From contig NZ_JABEPE010000006.1 in NCBI RefSeq assembly GCF_026788005.1, positions 124,001 through 188,000 on the forward strand: a stretch of 64,000 nt of DNA, given 5' to 3'. The stretch is from Alteromonas sp. a30 (GTDB lineage: Bacteria > Pseudomonadota > Gammaproteobacteria > Enterobacterales > Alteromonadaceae). Below the pieces are notes generated by a model. It was not told the origin of the DNA, made no database searches, and saw only the letters and a list, made by a program, of their open reading frames with translations. Shown here piece by piece: positions 1 to 10,004 of the stretch (the first letter of the stretch is position 1; the number at the start of each line of letters is the position of its first letter). Both the position numbers and the translations under genes were made by a program.

Positions 1-1
1 T

Positions 2-160
2 TCTGTTTTTGTCATTGGTATGTTGATGACACCGCCGGACCCAATTTCTCAAACTTTGCTAGCAATCCCAATGTGGCTTTTATTTGAACTTGGTGTTTAT
101 GCTGGAAGTCTATACGGAAAGTCCAAAACTCAAGAAGAAGAGGAACAAGAAACGTTATGA
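2..160 (+). CDS. tatC: TatC, Sec-independent protein translocase subunit (3' part only)
   Basis: The first bases read in frame as the last 52 residues of TatC, the multispanning receptor of the twin-arginine translocase. Visible are the final transmembrane helix with the motif [19 protein letters not shown], typical of the TatC C-terminus, and an acidic cytoplasmic tail ending EEEEQETL. The 5' end lies outside the window. The stop overlaps the next start (ATGA), so translation is probably coupled. The presence of tatD shortly downstream supports a tat operon. Family assignment is from the remembered TatC C-terminal signature and is fairly secure despite the short fragment. Confidence 0.88.
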   Translation, partial: SVFVIGMLMTPPDPISQTLLAIPMWLLFELGVYAGSLYGKSKTQEEEEQETL

Positions 161-699
161 AGTTAAAATTGTATGCATTGGCGCTTGTATGTGCATTTTC
201 AAATGTCGCTTTTGCGGAATCTTTGGCAACAGCAATGAAAAAATGCAGTCAGGTTGATAACAGCCTGAAACGCCTTGTTTGTTACGATCAGCTCAATCAA
301 AAAGCAAACGGTTATCAGGATAGCCAACTCCCTACACAGGTAAACCGTCAAGGGCCGCCTCAAGGCCGAAATCAAAGCGCACAGGTTTATCAGCAAGTGC
401 CTCAATACGCTTCAAACCAAGCGAACGATCCCGTAGATAATTTCGGTAAGCCCATTCTCGAAACCATTAAACGTGAAGACTTGGATTCTTTGTCAGCACA
501 GGTGACTGAAATTAAAAAAGATCGCCGCGGAAAGTTGACGATTACACTCGATAACGGTCAAGTTTGGCAACAGACGGATTCAAAAAGTATTTTGCTGCGT
601 AAAGGCAACAGTGTCGTTTTAGAAAAAGGGCTTTTAGGGGCTTATTTCTTGAAAGAATCGTCAAGCACAAACCGCATTCGTGTTGAACGTAAATCATAA
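157..699 (+). CDS. Exported hypothetical protein in the tat operon
   Basis: A 180-residue protein with a clear Sec signal peptide (cleavage probably after VAFA, about residue 20). The mature N-terminus has two cysteines in a C-x12-14-C pattern followed by YDQL (KKCSQ...LVCYDQL), seen in several small periplasmic families. The middle is Gln/Asn-rich and low in complexity. The C-terminal 70 residues ([17 protein letters not shown] and onwards) look like a small all-beta domain ending in basic residues. It overlaps tatC by four bases and sits 12 bp before tatD, so it is in that operon. I cannot name a function; an SH3-like or envelope role is only a guess. Confidence 0.75.
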   Translation: MKLKLYALALVCAFSNVAFAESLATAMKKCSQVDNSLKRLVCYDQLNQKANGYQDSQLPTQVNRQGPPQGRNQSAQVYQQVPQYASNQANDPVDNFGKPILETIKREDLDSLSAQVTEIKKDRRGKLTITLDNGQVWQQTDSKSILLRKGNSVVLEKGLLGAYFLKESSSTNRIRVERKS

Positions 700-711
700 C
701 CGAGCCTATTT

Positions 712-1515
712 ATGCAACTGTGTGATATTGGGGTTAACTTAACCAACAATCGTTATCTTGACGATTGGCAAGAAACTGTACATACCGCCGCGGCAGTTGG
801 GGTTAGTAAACTCATCATCACCGGCACAAATATGCAGGAAAGCAAAGATGCGCTAACTCAGGCGCATACTTTGCCTGAACACCTGTATGCCACAGTGGGT
901 ATTCACCCTCATTATGCAAAAGAGGCCATCGACGGCTTAGGCAAACCGCAATTTGTTGAACAAATGCGGCAGATGTTGTCAGATAACAAGGCCGTTGCAG
1001 TAGGAGAGTGCGGTTTAGATTTCAACCGTAATTTCTCACCAAAAACGGCACAATTGGCGGTTTTCGAAGCACAATTGGAAATAGCCTGCGAATGCAAACT
1101 CCCTGTATTTTTGCATGAAAGGGACGCTTTTGATGAGCAAATTCGATTGCTTGAAGCCTACCGCCCTCATTTAGTGGGTGGTGTTGCACATTGTTTCACG
1201 GGAAACACTGAACAAATGCAGGCATATTTAGCACTCGGATTATATATTGGAATTACGGGTTGGTTATGCGATCCCAAACGAGGGCAAGCGTTGCGAGACG
1301 CGGTATCTCATCTGCCAGTAGAGCGACTCTTATTGGAAACAGATGCACCTTATCTCATGCCAAAAACGTTAAAAGCGAACTCGAAACGCAACGATCCAGC
1401 AAACTTACCGTATATTTTACAAGAGGTAGCTTCGCTGCTCCCGGCAAACTTAAGTACAGAACAGGTTGCCAACATAAGTTATCAAAATAGTTTGAGCCTA
1501 TTTAACTTGGAGTAA
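712..1515 (+). CDS. tatD: TatD family metal-dependent deoxyribonuclease
   Basis: A 267-residue TIM-barrel hydrolase of the TatD family, a Mg-dependent 3'-5' exonuclease linked to DNA repair and traditionally encoded with tatABC. Signatures include the N-terminal DIGVNLT, GIHPHYA, GECGLDFNRNFS, the histidine motif HCFTGN, GITGWLCD and the C-terminal metal site LLLETDAPYL. The DIGVNLT start is the variant of true TatD rather than YcfH or YjjV. Length is normal. It follows the exported hypothetical gene by 12 bp and precedes the diguanylate cyclase by 6 bp, so all may be cotranscribed. Confidence 0.95.
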   Translation: MQLCDIGVNLTNNRYLDDWQETVHTAAAVGVSKLIITGTNMQESKDALTQAHTLPEHLYATVGIHPHYAKEAIDGLGKPQFVEQMRQMLSDNKAVAVGECGLDFNRNFSPKTAQLAVFEAQLEIACECKLPVFLHERDAFDEQIRLLEAYRPHLVGGVAHCFTGNTEQMQAYLALGLYIGITGWLCDPKRGQALRDAVSHLPVERLLLETDAPYLMPKTLKANSKRNDPANLPYILQEVASLLPANLSTEQVANISYQNSLSLFNLE

Positions 1516-1521
1516 TGTGCC

Positions 1522-3435
1522 ATGATGGCTCCCCGTCATATCAACAAAGTATTATCACAAATCCCCACTTGGTTGATGGGTGTGATTATTTGCTTTAGCT
1601 TTTGGGGACTATTTACAAGCTTCCATCCAAGAACAACGCCTTTACCCGATCAAACTATCGATAGAGGCGTCAGTTACTATGTTGCGGATTCTGAAGAAAC
1701 CAGCATCAACACTGTATTTTCTTTATCTGACCGACAATGGACCAGCCAACAGAACGACTCCTTATTCAGCCCGATAGACAATCAAACCTTGTGGCTTAAA
1801 TTCAATTTGCCCGCGCTTGATCCGATGGACAACTGGCTTTTAGAGGTTGATCAATCACAGTTGGATTTTCTCAATATTTGGTTTTTAGAAAACAACAATA
1901 TTCTCGCCTCTTACTTTACTGGCGACCAAATGCCGTTCCGTTCAAGAGGTATCGCCCATGAGCGTTTCTTGTTCCCGATTCCTCAACACGAGAAAAGCGA
2001 TTTAACCGTTTTTATAAAGCTCAGTAATGAATTGCCCTCGCAACTGCCTATCCATCTCTGGCGAGAAAGGAGTTATCTCGTTTTTAATGGTGAGCATAAC
2101 TTAGCACTCGGCCTATTTTTTGGTTTCATGCTGGCGATGGCAGTCAGTAACTTTTTCTTCTTTATTAGTTCTGGTTCCACAAACTTTCTGCTTTATTCCG
2201 GTTATGCTATTTCCGTAACACTGATGTTGATCAGTATGCATGGATTAGGATACAAATATTTTTGGCCCGGAAACATCTGGCTGCAAAATCACAGCATCGG
2301 CATATTTGCGAGTTCAAGCTTATTATTCGCCCTGTTGTTTATCAGGCAACTTCTCGATATAGCCAAATATAGCCGCGTAATTAGTCGCTCCTTGGAAGTG
2401 CTTTGTGGTGTTTACCTAATATGCTTAATCGTCAGCTTTACAACTGACTCCCGCTTAGCCGCCAATGTGCTCATGCTATTTGTTACCGTGACCTCTTTCT
2501 ATATTATTGGTGCGGGTATTTGGCTTTGGCGAGCAGGGCTTAAAGTTAGCCGTGTTTATGCGCTGGCTTGGTTTACCATATTGATGACCGCACTTTTTGC
2601 CTCCGTCCACGGGCTTCAACTGTATACCAGCGACTTCGCCATCCGTTATATTCTAATGGCGGGCACACTGATCGAAACATTACTGTTAGCGCTACTATTG
2701 GCTAGAAGCTTTAGTCAACAAGCCAGCGAATTGGTCGATGCACAGAAAACCGCTTTAAAGCAAGAGCATGAAGCAAGATTAGCCAAGGAGCGGATTATTG
2801 AAGTCCAAGAAGAAGCTAATGTAGAACTAGAGTACAAAGTGCAAGAGCGCACGCTGGAGCTAGAAATAACTTTGCGCGAATTGGAAGAAAAGAATCAGGC
2901 GCTAGAGGCACTCAATACCATAGACTCGTTAACTGGTATCAAAAACCGCCGCTTCTTCGACAAAAAATATCCTGCGGAATTGCGCCTTAGCCGACGTAAT
3001 CAAACTGAATTATCAGTGGTCATGCTCGACATTGATCACTTCAAGAAAATCAACGATACCTATGGACATTTGGCGGGCGATGTCTGCTTACATCATGTTG
3101 CTCAAATGATAAAAAACAGTCTTAAGCGGCCGGGAGATGAAGCTTGTCGATTTGGAGGAGAGGAGTTTGCTCTACTATTACCACAAACCGATGAGAAAGG
3201 AGCGACACAACTTGTTGAAAAAATTCGCCAACAAATTGCTCAACACACGGTAGTATATGAGGAAGATACGATCCAGCTAACCGTCAGTGCGGGGATATGC
3301 AGCGCCATTCACACAGGCGATGACGAACAAACCCAATTGTTAGAAACGGCTGATAAAGCACTCTATGAAGCAAAGCAGGCAGGACGTAATCGCGTCGTTT
3401 ACAAAACATATTCAAAAGATGCGGAAGGCTCATAA
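1522..3435 (+). CDS. 7TM-DISM diguanylate cyclase (GGDEF)
   Basis: A 637-residue membrane sensor that should make cyclic di-GMP. An N-terminal membrane anchor is followed by a periplasmic 7TMR-DISM extracellular domain of type 2 (about residues 50-180), then seven hydrophobic segments (about 190-400), a coiled coil (about 405-470) and a GGDEF domain. The active-site loop is GGEEF at residues 545-549, with catalytic context MLDIDHFKKINDTYGH. An RxxD motif (R536-D539) lies five residues before GGEEF, matching the allosteric inhibition site, so product feedback is likely. There is no EAL domain. The ligand is unknown. The gene is 6 bp from tatD, an unusual partner. Confidence 0.93.
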   Translation: MMAPRHINKVLSQIPTWLMGVIICFSFWGLFTSFHPRTTPLPDQTIDRGVSYYVADSEETSINTVFSLSDRQWTSQQNDSLFSPIDNQTLWLKFNLPALDPMDNWLLEVDQSQLDFLNIWFLENNNILASYFTGDQMPFRSRGIAHERFLFPIPQHEKSDLTVFIKLSNELPSQLPIHLWRERSYLVFNGEHNLALGLFFGFMLAMAVSNFFFFISSGSTNFLLYSGYAISVTLMLISMHGLGYKYFWPGNIWLQNHSIGIFASSSLLFALLFIRQLLDIAKYSRVISRSLEVLCGVYLICLIVSFTTDSRLAANVLMLFVTVTSFYIIGAGIWLWRAGLKVSRVYALAWFTILMTALFASVHGLQLYTSDFAIRYILMAGTLIETLLLALLLARSFSQQASELVDAQKTALKQEHEARLAKERIIEVQEEANVELEYKVQERTLELEITLRELEEKNQALEALNTIDSLTGIKNRRFFDKKYPAELRLSRRNQTELSVVMLDIDHFKKINDTYGHLAGDVCLHHVAQMIKNSLKRPGDEACRFGGEEFALLLPQTDEKGATQLVEKIRQQIAQHTVVYEEDTIQLTVSAGICSAIHTGDDEQTQLLETADKALYEAKQAGRNRVVYKTYSKDAEGS

Positions 3436-3464
3436 TTTAACAGTCTGAATGTTTTAAACGATGA

Positions 3465-4499
<1,035 letters not shown>

Positions 4500-4534
4500 T
4501 ATTCCAGCGAACAGTGAATTAATAGAGAAATACT

Positions 4535-5374
4535 ATGCCTTCAAACAGATTCGATGACGACATGCCGAAAATTACTCTGGACAAAGAGGACAGAGAGGCT
4601 TTTCGTCAATCTAGGAGTAAAGGGAATTACAGTGCTTCCGTTTCTGCAACCAGTTCCGAAACGAGCATTCCACCAGTACCACAGAGCGCACCGACATCTT
4701 CTGGAGGCTCATCACCTGTTCTCATTACCATCTTAGTTTTGCTGATATTTGCGGGGTTTGGTGGTAGCTACTGGCTTTACCAGCAACAAGTTGTTCTCAA
4801 ACAAACGCTTGCTAATTCCCAAGAGCGCATTGTTGAACTCGAAAAGCAGCTTTCAGCCACCGGTGAGGAAATGGGAGAGTCAGCAGTAGCGATTCAAACA
4901 AAAGTGAACCAACTTAACGCTAAAACTAAAGAGTTATGGGACCAGATGGACAAACTCTGGGCATCCGCTTGGCGCCGAAACCAATCTGAAATTAAGGAAA
5001 TGGGCGGCAAAATTGATACCTTAGTCGCTAACGATGGGGATATTGAAAAGCAGATCAAGTCGCTTGAATCAGAGATTGGCACGAGTATGACGAACCTAGA
5101 TTTGGTGCAAGAGCAAATAAATCGACAAAGTAAGGATATTTCACAATTTAGTACCGAAGTTAGTACCAATAAGCAACAGGTCACTTCCCAAGGCAAGACC
5201 ATTTCGGCGTTAAACCAGAAATTAGCCACGATGGATAAAGTGAACAACGCTTTGTTGAAGCGCATAAACGATTTGGAAAAATGGCAAAAAACCCAATCTG
5301 CATTGGAATCAAAAAATATAAAGACTGAACCGCCTAAAAAAGCGTTACCGCCGCCGATTACTGTCGGTGAGTAG
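4535..5374 (+). CDS. Single-pass membrane coiled-coil protein, unknown
   Basis: A 279-residue protein I do not recognise. The cytoplasmic N-terminus (about 60 residues) is charged then Ser/Thr/Pro-rich. One transmembrane helix spans about residues 63-85 (hydrophobic, ending before YWLYQQQ). The rest is a long heptad-rich coiled coil (about 88-260) and a Pro/Lys tail (EPPKKALPPPITVGE). It follows hemB by 35 bp, on the same strand, and a strong terminator follows. The topology resembles envelope or division scaffold proteins, but no enzymatic motif is present and no function should be transferred. Confidence 0.8.
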   Translation: MPSNRFDDDMPKITLDKEDREAFRQSRSKGNYSASVSATSSETSIPPVPQSAPTSSGGSSPVLITILVLLIFAGFGGSYWLYQQQVVLKQTLANSQERIVELEKQLSATGEEMGESAVAIQTKVNQLNAKTKELWDQMDKLWASAWRRNQSEIKEMGGKIDTLVANDGDIEKQIKSLESEIGTSMTNLDLVQEQINRQSKDISQFSTEVSTNKQQVTSQGKTISALNQKLATMDKVNNALLKRINDLEKWQKTQSALESKNIKTEPPKKALPPPITVGE

Positions 5375-5383
5375 GAAAGTTAG

Positions 5384-5412
5384 CAAGGTCTCTTAATGAG
5401 ACCTTGTTTATT
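5384..5412 (+). terminator. Rho-independent terminator, likely bidirectional
   Basis: A perfect 9-bp inverted repeat (CAAGGTCTC / GAGACCTTG) with a 5-base loop is followed by TTTATT. It lies between the convergent membrane coiled-coil gene and maoP, so it can end transcription from both sides, though the U-tract is better for the plus strand. Confidence 0.85.
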
Positions 5413-5436
5413 ATGAACGACTTATTTTAATTTCGA

Positions 5437-5814
5437 TTAATCCTCATCCATTACCACATCGTCGTCGATAAAGTCCGACTCATCAGAATCATCGCTCGCC
5501 GGAGAATTATTGCGGTTTGTACCGTAAATGCTTCCGGCTTTTGGACGGTTGATTCTCGATTGATATTTGACCCAAGCTCTTTCTACAACCGTTGAAGGGC
5601 TCTTTTCCCCTTGCGCTACCGCTAGTAGGTTCTCATCTTCTTCATTTGCACAAGATAGTTGTCCAGAGACTAACGCTGAAATCAGACGACCGTATTGACT
5701 CAAGGCTTGGCTTTCTGAAATCGAAAAGTCTCCCGAACGTGCGAAACCATAAGGGTAATTGCGGGGGTCATTAAAAGCGGAATTGAGCAATTGCTCTCTA
5801 GTTACTTTCGCCAT
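5437..5814 (-). CDS. maoP: MaoP (YifE/DUF413), Ori macrodomain organiser
   Basis: A 125-residue protein closely matching E. coli MaoP (formerly YifE). Shared blocks include YPYGFARSGDFSI, LLAVAQGEKSP and ERAWVKYQSRINRPK (E. coli: YPRGFSRHGDFTI, VAVCRGEREP, ERVWSKYMTRIKRPK), followed by an acidic tail. MaoP acts with the cis site maoS to organise the Ori macrodomain and occurs in Dam-containing gammaproteobacteria. The frame is open to a GTG at 5841, but ATG 5814 (MAKVTREQLL) is closer to the family start. It is monocistronic, with 393 bp of noncoding DNA upstream where a maoS-like site could lie. Confidence 0.92.
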   Translation of the reverse strand: MAKVTREQLLNSAFNDPRNYPYGFARSGDFSISESQALSQYGRLISALVSGQLSCANEEDENLLAVAQGEKSPSTVVERAWVKYQSRINRPKAGSIYGTNRNNSPASDDSDESDFIDDDVVMDED

Positions 5815-5904
5815 AGTGTTTATCTCAACAAAAGAAATCACTTAACATTTAGGTGTAAGGCTTCGAAACTCACACCCGTCCATTAAAAAAATCGCTTCTG
5901 CTTC

Positions 5905-5937
5905 AAGCTTGCAATTAGGCTTATGAAGCTTCCAATT
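5905..5937. repeat. 21-bp-spaced direct repeat AAGCTTSCAATT upstream of maoP
   Basis: Two 12-bp copies, AAGCTTGCAATT at 5905-5916 and AAGCTTCCAATT at 5926-5937, differ at one base and start exactly 21 bp (two helical turns) apart. They lie about 90-125 bp upstream of maoP in a 393-bp noncoding stretch. The rest of that stretch (5815-6207) is AT-rich with no gene that I can support. The repeat could be a binding site for a regulator or part of a maoS-like element; neither is shown. Confidence 0.5.
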
Positions 5938-6207
5938 CTGTGCAAACTTTTAGTTTTAAATTCGCCGTTAGTCAACAATTAAAATGTGCTTTTAGACGAA
6001 TTGCTCAGAAATGTTTCTGACTTGATTATCTTGAGTGCAATAACACGCATTTCGGTCAATCAAGTATCTCAATCACCCAAGAAATTTGCTTCGCTCATAG
6101 CGATAAACAAAACACCAAGTAGGTAATTTATTTACCAAAATATAAACACAAATGACGAATAATCAACCAAAAAATTAATGTTGTTGAGCATTTTTAGAGA
6201 AGAAATT

Positions 6208-6283
6208 TGGAGCGGGAAACGAGATTCGAACTCGCGACCCCAACCTTGGCAAGGTTGTGCTCTACCAACTGAGCTATTCCCGC
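6208..6283 (-). tRNA. tRNA-Gly (anticodon GCC)
   Basis: Read on the minus strand, the 76-base gene has the acceptor stem GCGGGAA/TTCCCGC with discriminator T and an encoded CCA end (6208-6210). It has a normal D-arm (AGCTCAGTTGGTAGAGC), an anticodon loop with GCC, a TTCGAATC T-loop and paired stems throughout. It stands alone between maoP and orn. Its encoded CCA fits gammaproteobacteria. Confidence 0.97.
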
Positions 6284-6427
6284 ATAAAGATGAGTGGCTT
6301 GGTTAGCCGCGCCATCGAGTTTGATTAACTTGGGCAGTTATCCCCGACAGCGGATGTGCATTTTACGAAGTTAATTCAGAGAATCAAGCATTATTTTTAA
6401 ATAATATTGCGTTTGACGAGAAATCCA

Positions 6428-6973
6428 TCAAATGCAAAAAACATTCTCTCGATAGTAAGCTAGCTCTTGAATTGATTCGCGAATATCTTCTAAAGCGGTA
6501 TGCGTGCCTTTTTTGCTAAAGCCATCGAGCGCTTCTGGTTTCCAACGACGCACCAATTCTTTTACGGTACTCACATCAACCACGCGATAGTGAAAATAAT
6601 CTTCTAATAACGGCATGTGACGAATCATGAAACGGCGATCCTGACCAATGCTATTGCCGCATAATGGCGCTTTACCTTTTGGCACATATTTCTCTAGAAA
6701 GGCAATTGTTTGTTTTACCGCTTCCTCTTCGGTAATGTGACTTTTCAAGCACTTATCAACAAGACCCGACTCACCATGAGTCTTGGTATTCCAATCGTCC
6801 ATGGCCTCAAAAACCGCCTCATCTTGGTGAATGGCTAATACAGGTCCTTCAGCAACGATGTTCAACTGAGAGTCAGTTACAATTGTGGCAATTTCAATGA
6901 CTCTATCCGTTTCGGGATTAAGCCCTGTCATTTCCATATCCACCCACACCAAATTGCTTTCACTGTACGACAT
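6428..6973 (-). CDS. orn: Oligoribonuclease
   Basis: A 181-residue DEDDh 3'-5' exoribonuclease that degrades di- to pentanucleotides to mononucleotides, including the pGpG left by c-di-GMP breakdown. The DEDD residues are visible in [20 protein letters not shown] (Asp, Glu), [11 protein letters not shown] (Asp) and [10 protein letters not shown] (His, Asp). Length equals the E. coli enzyme. The divergent neighbour is rsgA, the conserved orn/rsgA arrangement of many gammaproteobacteria. Confidence 0.97.
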   Translation of the reverse strand: MSYSESNLVWVDMEMTGLNPETDRVIEIATIVTDSQLNIVAEGPVLAIHQDEAVFEAMDDWNTKTHGESGLVDKCLKSHITEEEAVKQTIAFLEKYVPKGKAPLCGNSIGQDRRFMIRHMPLLEDYFHYRVVDVSTVKELVRRWKPEALDGFSKKGTHTALEDIRESIQELAYYRENVFCI

Positions 6974-7160
6974 TTAGAATACCTTGATTGATGTTCACAC
7001 CCATTTTAAGAGTGCAATATATTGTTCCAATGGTTACTATGCACTCTCAAATTTCAACGCTCAATTTGAGGGCAGCGCAACACTCTGCTAAGAGTTTGAA
7101 GTAGGCGGCTTTCATGCCTTAACTTCCAACATGCGTAATATTACTTAATTTAACAGTAAA

Positions 7161-8201
7161 GTGGCAAAAAGAAACAAACTCACACATCGGCAAAAGCGGC
7201 AAGTTGGCAAAAACTTGCGAAAGCGCGCGCAAGCTACAGAAGATTTACCTGAAGATGGCGCATTGCTAAAAGAGCTTTCAGGCATTGTTGTTGGCCGTTT
7301 TGGTCAACATGCTGATATTGAAGATAGCGAAGGGTTAGTGTACCGCTGTCACATTCGTCGCACCATCGACAGTTTAGTCTGTGGCGATGAAGTGCTATTT
7401 CGCCCAACCAAAGATGAATCCAGCAGCATTAAAGGCGTGGTGGAAGCCGTGCAACCACGGCGCAGTATCCTTACACGTCCAGATTTCTACGACGGAATAA
7501 AGCCTGTTGCCGCCAATATTGATCAGATCATCATTGTCAGTTCTCTGCTGCCTGCGTTATCGTTGAATATTATCGATCGCTATCTTGTAGCCTCTGAAGA
7601 CGTCAACATCACGCCCGTTATTCTATTGAACAAGATTGATCTTGCTGATGAAGAACACTTGCCACTGATTGAAGAAGCGATGCAGACCTATCATGACATT
7701 GGTTACGACGTTATTTTTGCAAGCTGCAAAACCCAAGAAGGGCTAACCGCACTGCAAAATCAGCTCGTTGATAAAACCAGTATTTTTGTTGGTCAGTCCG
7801 GCGTCGGAAAATCCAGTTTAATTAACCAACTTTTACCCGACGTAGAAGAAGCAACGGGCAAAGTGTCGGAAAACTCCGGTTTAGGCCAACACACAACAAC
7901 GGCAGCTAAACTTCTACACTTTCCATTAGGTGGGCAGGTGATCGACTCCCCCGGTGTGCGCGAATTTGCACTTTGGCATCTTGATGATGAAAAGGTAACT
8001 TGGGGATTCAAAGAGTTCCGTGACTATATTGGCGGCTGCAAGTACCGCGACTGCAAACACAAAGATGATCCCGGTTGCGCCATTCGTGAAGCAGTAGAAG
8101 AAGGTAAAATAGATGCAAGCCGTTACGATAGCTACCACCGAATTTTGGAATCGATGGATGAACAACGCCCATCTTATTCCATCAGTAAACGTAAATTATG
8201 A
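7161..8201 (+). CDS. rsgA: Ribosome small-subunit biogenesis GTPase RsgA
   Basis: A 346-residue circularly permuted GTPase that helps mature the 30S subunit. Order of parts: a basic N-terminus ([15 protein letters not shown]), an OB domain, then the permuted G domain with G4 (NKID at about residue 157) before G1 (GQSGVGKS at about residue 211) and G3 (DSPGVREF). A C-terminal zinc-knuckle helix follows ([14 protein letters not shown]). It starts with GTG. It is divergent from orn and precedes psd by 55 bp; the rsgA-psd pair is conserved in gammaproteobacteria. Confidence 0.96.
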   Translation: MAKRNKLTHRQKRQVGKNLRKRAQATEDLPEDGALLKELSGIVVGRFGQHADIEDSEGLVYRCHIRRTIDSLVCGDEVLFRPTKDESSSIKGVVEAVQPRRSILTRPDFYDGIKPVAANIDQIIIVSSLLPALSLNIIDRYLVASEDVNITPVILLNKIDLADEEHLPLIEEAMQTYHDIGYDVIFASCKTQEGLTALQNQLVDKTSIFVGQSGVGKSSLINQLLPDVEEATGKVSENSGLGQHTTTAAKLLHFPLGGQVIDSPGVREFALWHLDDEKVTWGFKEFRDYIGGCKYRDCKHKDDPGCAIREAVEEGKIDASRYDSYHRILESMDEQRPSYSISKRKL

Positions 8202-8256
8202 GGATATGCAGTTCACGCTAGCACGCAATGTACGACTGCAATAAAGAGGAAAGAAC

Positions 8257-9111
8257 GTGTTACCTGATACGCTAAAAGTCAAACTCCAGTATATTTTACC
8301 TAAGCATTTACTCTCTCGTTTAGTGGGCTTCCTTGCTAGCGCCAAAGCAGGATGGTTAACCACTCGCTTGATAGAGTTGTTTATCAAGCAATACAACGTC
8401 AATATGCAAGAAGCGGTTAAGGAAAAAGCAGAAGACTACGCCACCTTTAACGAGTTTTTCACCCGCCCACTAAAAAAAGATGTTCGTCCTATCGATGAAG
8501 ACAAAGATGCGCTCATTTTTCCTGTTGATGGCGCAATTAGCCAATATGGTAAAATTGATGACAACCAAATTTTCCAAGCGAAAGGTCACGAATATTCTGT
8601 AGAAGCTTTGCTAGGGGGAAATAAATCACTCGCCAAGGAGTTCTATAATGGTGAGTTTATGACCATCTATTTATCGCCAAAAGATTACCATCGAATCCAC
8701 ATGCCATTAGATGGCGAACTCACCGACATGACATTTGTTCCCGGAGAACTGTTTTCCGTTAATCCGCTAACAACAGACAATGTACCGGGTTTATTTGCCC
8801 GTAATGAGCGAGTTGTCAGCATTTTCGAAACAGAACACGGGAAAATGGCAATGGTTTTGGTTGGAGCCACGATTGTTGCCAGTATTGAAACGGTTTGGGC
8901 AGGTACAGTTGCACCGCGCAACCAAGCCGTTTCTCACACGCGATACACGAATGATGTGGAAAAAATTAAATTGAAGAAGGGCGAAGAGATGGGTCGCTTT
9001 AAACTAGGCTCAACTATTGTCATGCTGTATCAACCGAATCAAATTGAGTTTAGTAACCATCAACCCGGTGATAGCACACGTTTAGGCGAACGCTGCGGCA
9101 CCTTAAAATAA
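8257..9111 (+). CDS. psd: Phosphatidylserine decarboxylase proenzyme
   Basis: A 284-residue precursor that makes phosphatidylethanolamine from phosphatidylserine at the inner membrane. The self-cleavage motif LGST lies at about residues 250-253, where Ser252 becomes the pyruvoyl group. Further signatures are FPVDGAISQ, KDYHRIHMP and the HTRY region. The GTG start is preceded by AGAGGAAAG. Length matches the bacterial type I enzyme. It lies between rsgA and a transporter gene that begins 13 bp later. Confidence 0.96.
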   Translation: MLPDTLKVKLQYILPKHLLSRLVGFLASAKAGWLTTRLIELFIKQYNVNMQEAVKEKAEDYATFNEFFTRPLKKDVRPIDEDKDALIFPVDGAISQYGKIDDNQIFQAKGHEYSVEALLGGNKSLAKEFYNGEFMTIYLSPKDYHRIHMPLDGELTDMTFVPGELFSVNPLTTDNVPGLFARNERVVSIFETEHGKMAMVLVGATIVASIETVWAGTVAPRNQAVSHTRYTNDVEKIKLKKGEEMGRFKLGSTIVMLYQPNQIEFSNHQPGDSTRLGERCGTLK

Positions 9112-9123
9112 CGGTGATAGAAA

Positions 9124-10002
9124 GTGGAAGATGTTAAAAAAGGGCTAATTTCCGCCCACTTAGGGGTCTTTCTTCTTGGAATTACCGCTTTATTTTCAAA
9201 ACTGATTCCACTTTCGTCTACAGATATTGTTTTCGCACGTTCCGTTATTGCGTTTATTGCGTTAGCGCTACTACTGAAAATCACCAAAAAATCACTACGA
9301 CTTTTTAGCTATAAAGATTATGGCATTGCGATTGGGCTAGGTCTGCTGATGTCCGTGCATTGGGTTACGTATTTCGCTGCCATGCAATACTCCACCGTTG
9401 CTATTGGCATGATCGCCCTGTTTACTTTTCCTATGATAACGGTTTTTATCGAGCCTTTTTTCGAGCCGGTTAAGTTAGTTTGGCAAGATATTATGAGCGC
9501 TATTGTTGTACTTATTGGTATTGTGCTTATCGTGCCCGAAGCCGACCTTGGTAACGAAGTCACTTGGGGCATTCTGCTTGGTATCTTTTCCGCTTTTTTC
9601 TACGCGCTTCGAAACATTTTGCATCGTAAACATTTTACTCAATACTCAGGTCCACATGCGATGGCAATGCAAAGTTTGGTGGTGGCGATTAGCCTCGTCG
9701 CTTTTGCGTCTGGCTCATTGACCCAAGCCAAACCTTACGATTACTTTTTACTATTATTGCTTGGTACTTTATGTACCGCCGCTCCTCACGCTTTAGTCGC
9801 ATCTAGCTTAACGCATATCAGAGCCAAAACCTTTTCCTTAATCGCTTGTATTCAGCCTTTATACGGCGTTGTGTTTGCTTATTTAGTGCTTTCCGAAAAC
9901 CCTACATGGCAAACCCTCGCAGGCGGGCTTTTTGTGCTCAGTGCTGCTATATATGAAACAGTCAACACCCACAAACTTCACAAGAAAAGCCAAGAGAAGT
10001 AA
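9124..10002 (+). CDS. EamA/DMT-superfamily transporter
   Basis: A 292-residue inner-membrane protein with about ten hydrophobic helices arranged as two EamA repeats, typical of drug/metabolite transporters. The start is GTG, 13 bp after psd. Conserved-looking features are the N-terminal GVFLLGITALFSKL and the second-repeat YALRNILHRKH segment. Substrate cannot be read from sequence. Position between psd and a glycerophosphodiesterase hints at, but does not show, a link to phospholipid turnover. Confidence 0.88.
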   Translation: MEDVKKGLISAHLGVFLLGITALFSKLIPLSSTDIVFARSVIAFIALALLLKITKKSLRLFSYKDYGIAIGLGLLMSVHWVTYFAAMQYSTVAIGMIALFTFPMITVFIEPFFEPVKLVWQDIMSAIVVLIGIVLIVPEADLGNEVTWGILLGIFSAFFYALRNILHRKHFTQYSGPHAMAMQSLVVAISLVAFASGSLTQAKPYDYFLLLLLGTLCTAAPHALVASSLTHIRAKTFSLIACIQPLYGVVFAYLVLSENPTWQTLAGGLFVLSAAIYETVNTHKLHKKSQEK

Positions 10003-10004
10003 CT

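Noticed and set aside
1192-1207. A parS-like 16-mer, TGTTTCACGGGAAACA, one mismatch from the consensus
   Set aside because: It lies inside tatD and encodes the conserved HCFTGN motif, so codon constraint explains it. The mismatch breaks the central CACGTG. I do not call it a parS site.
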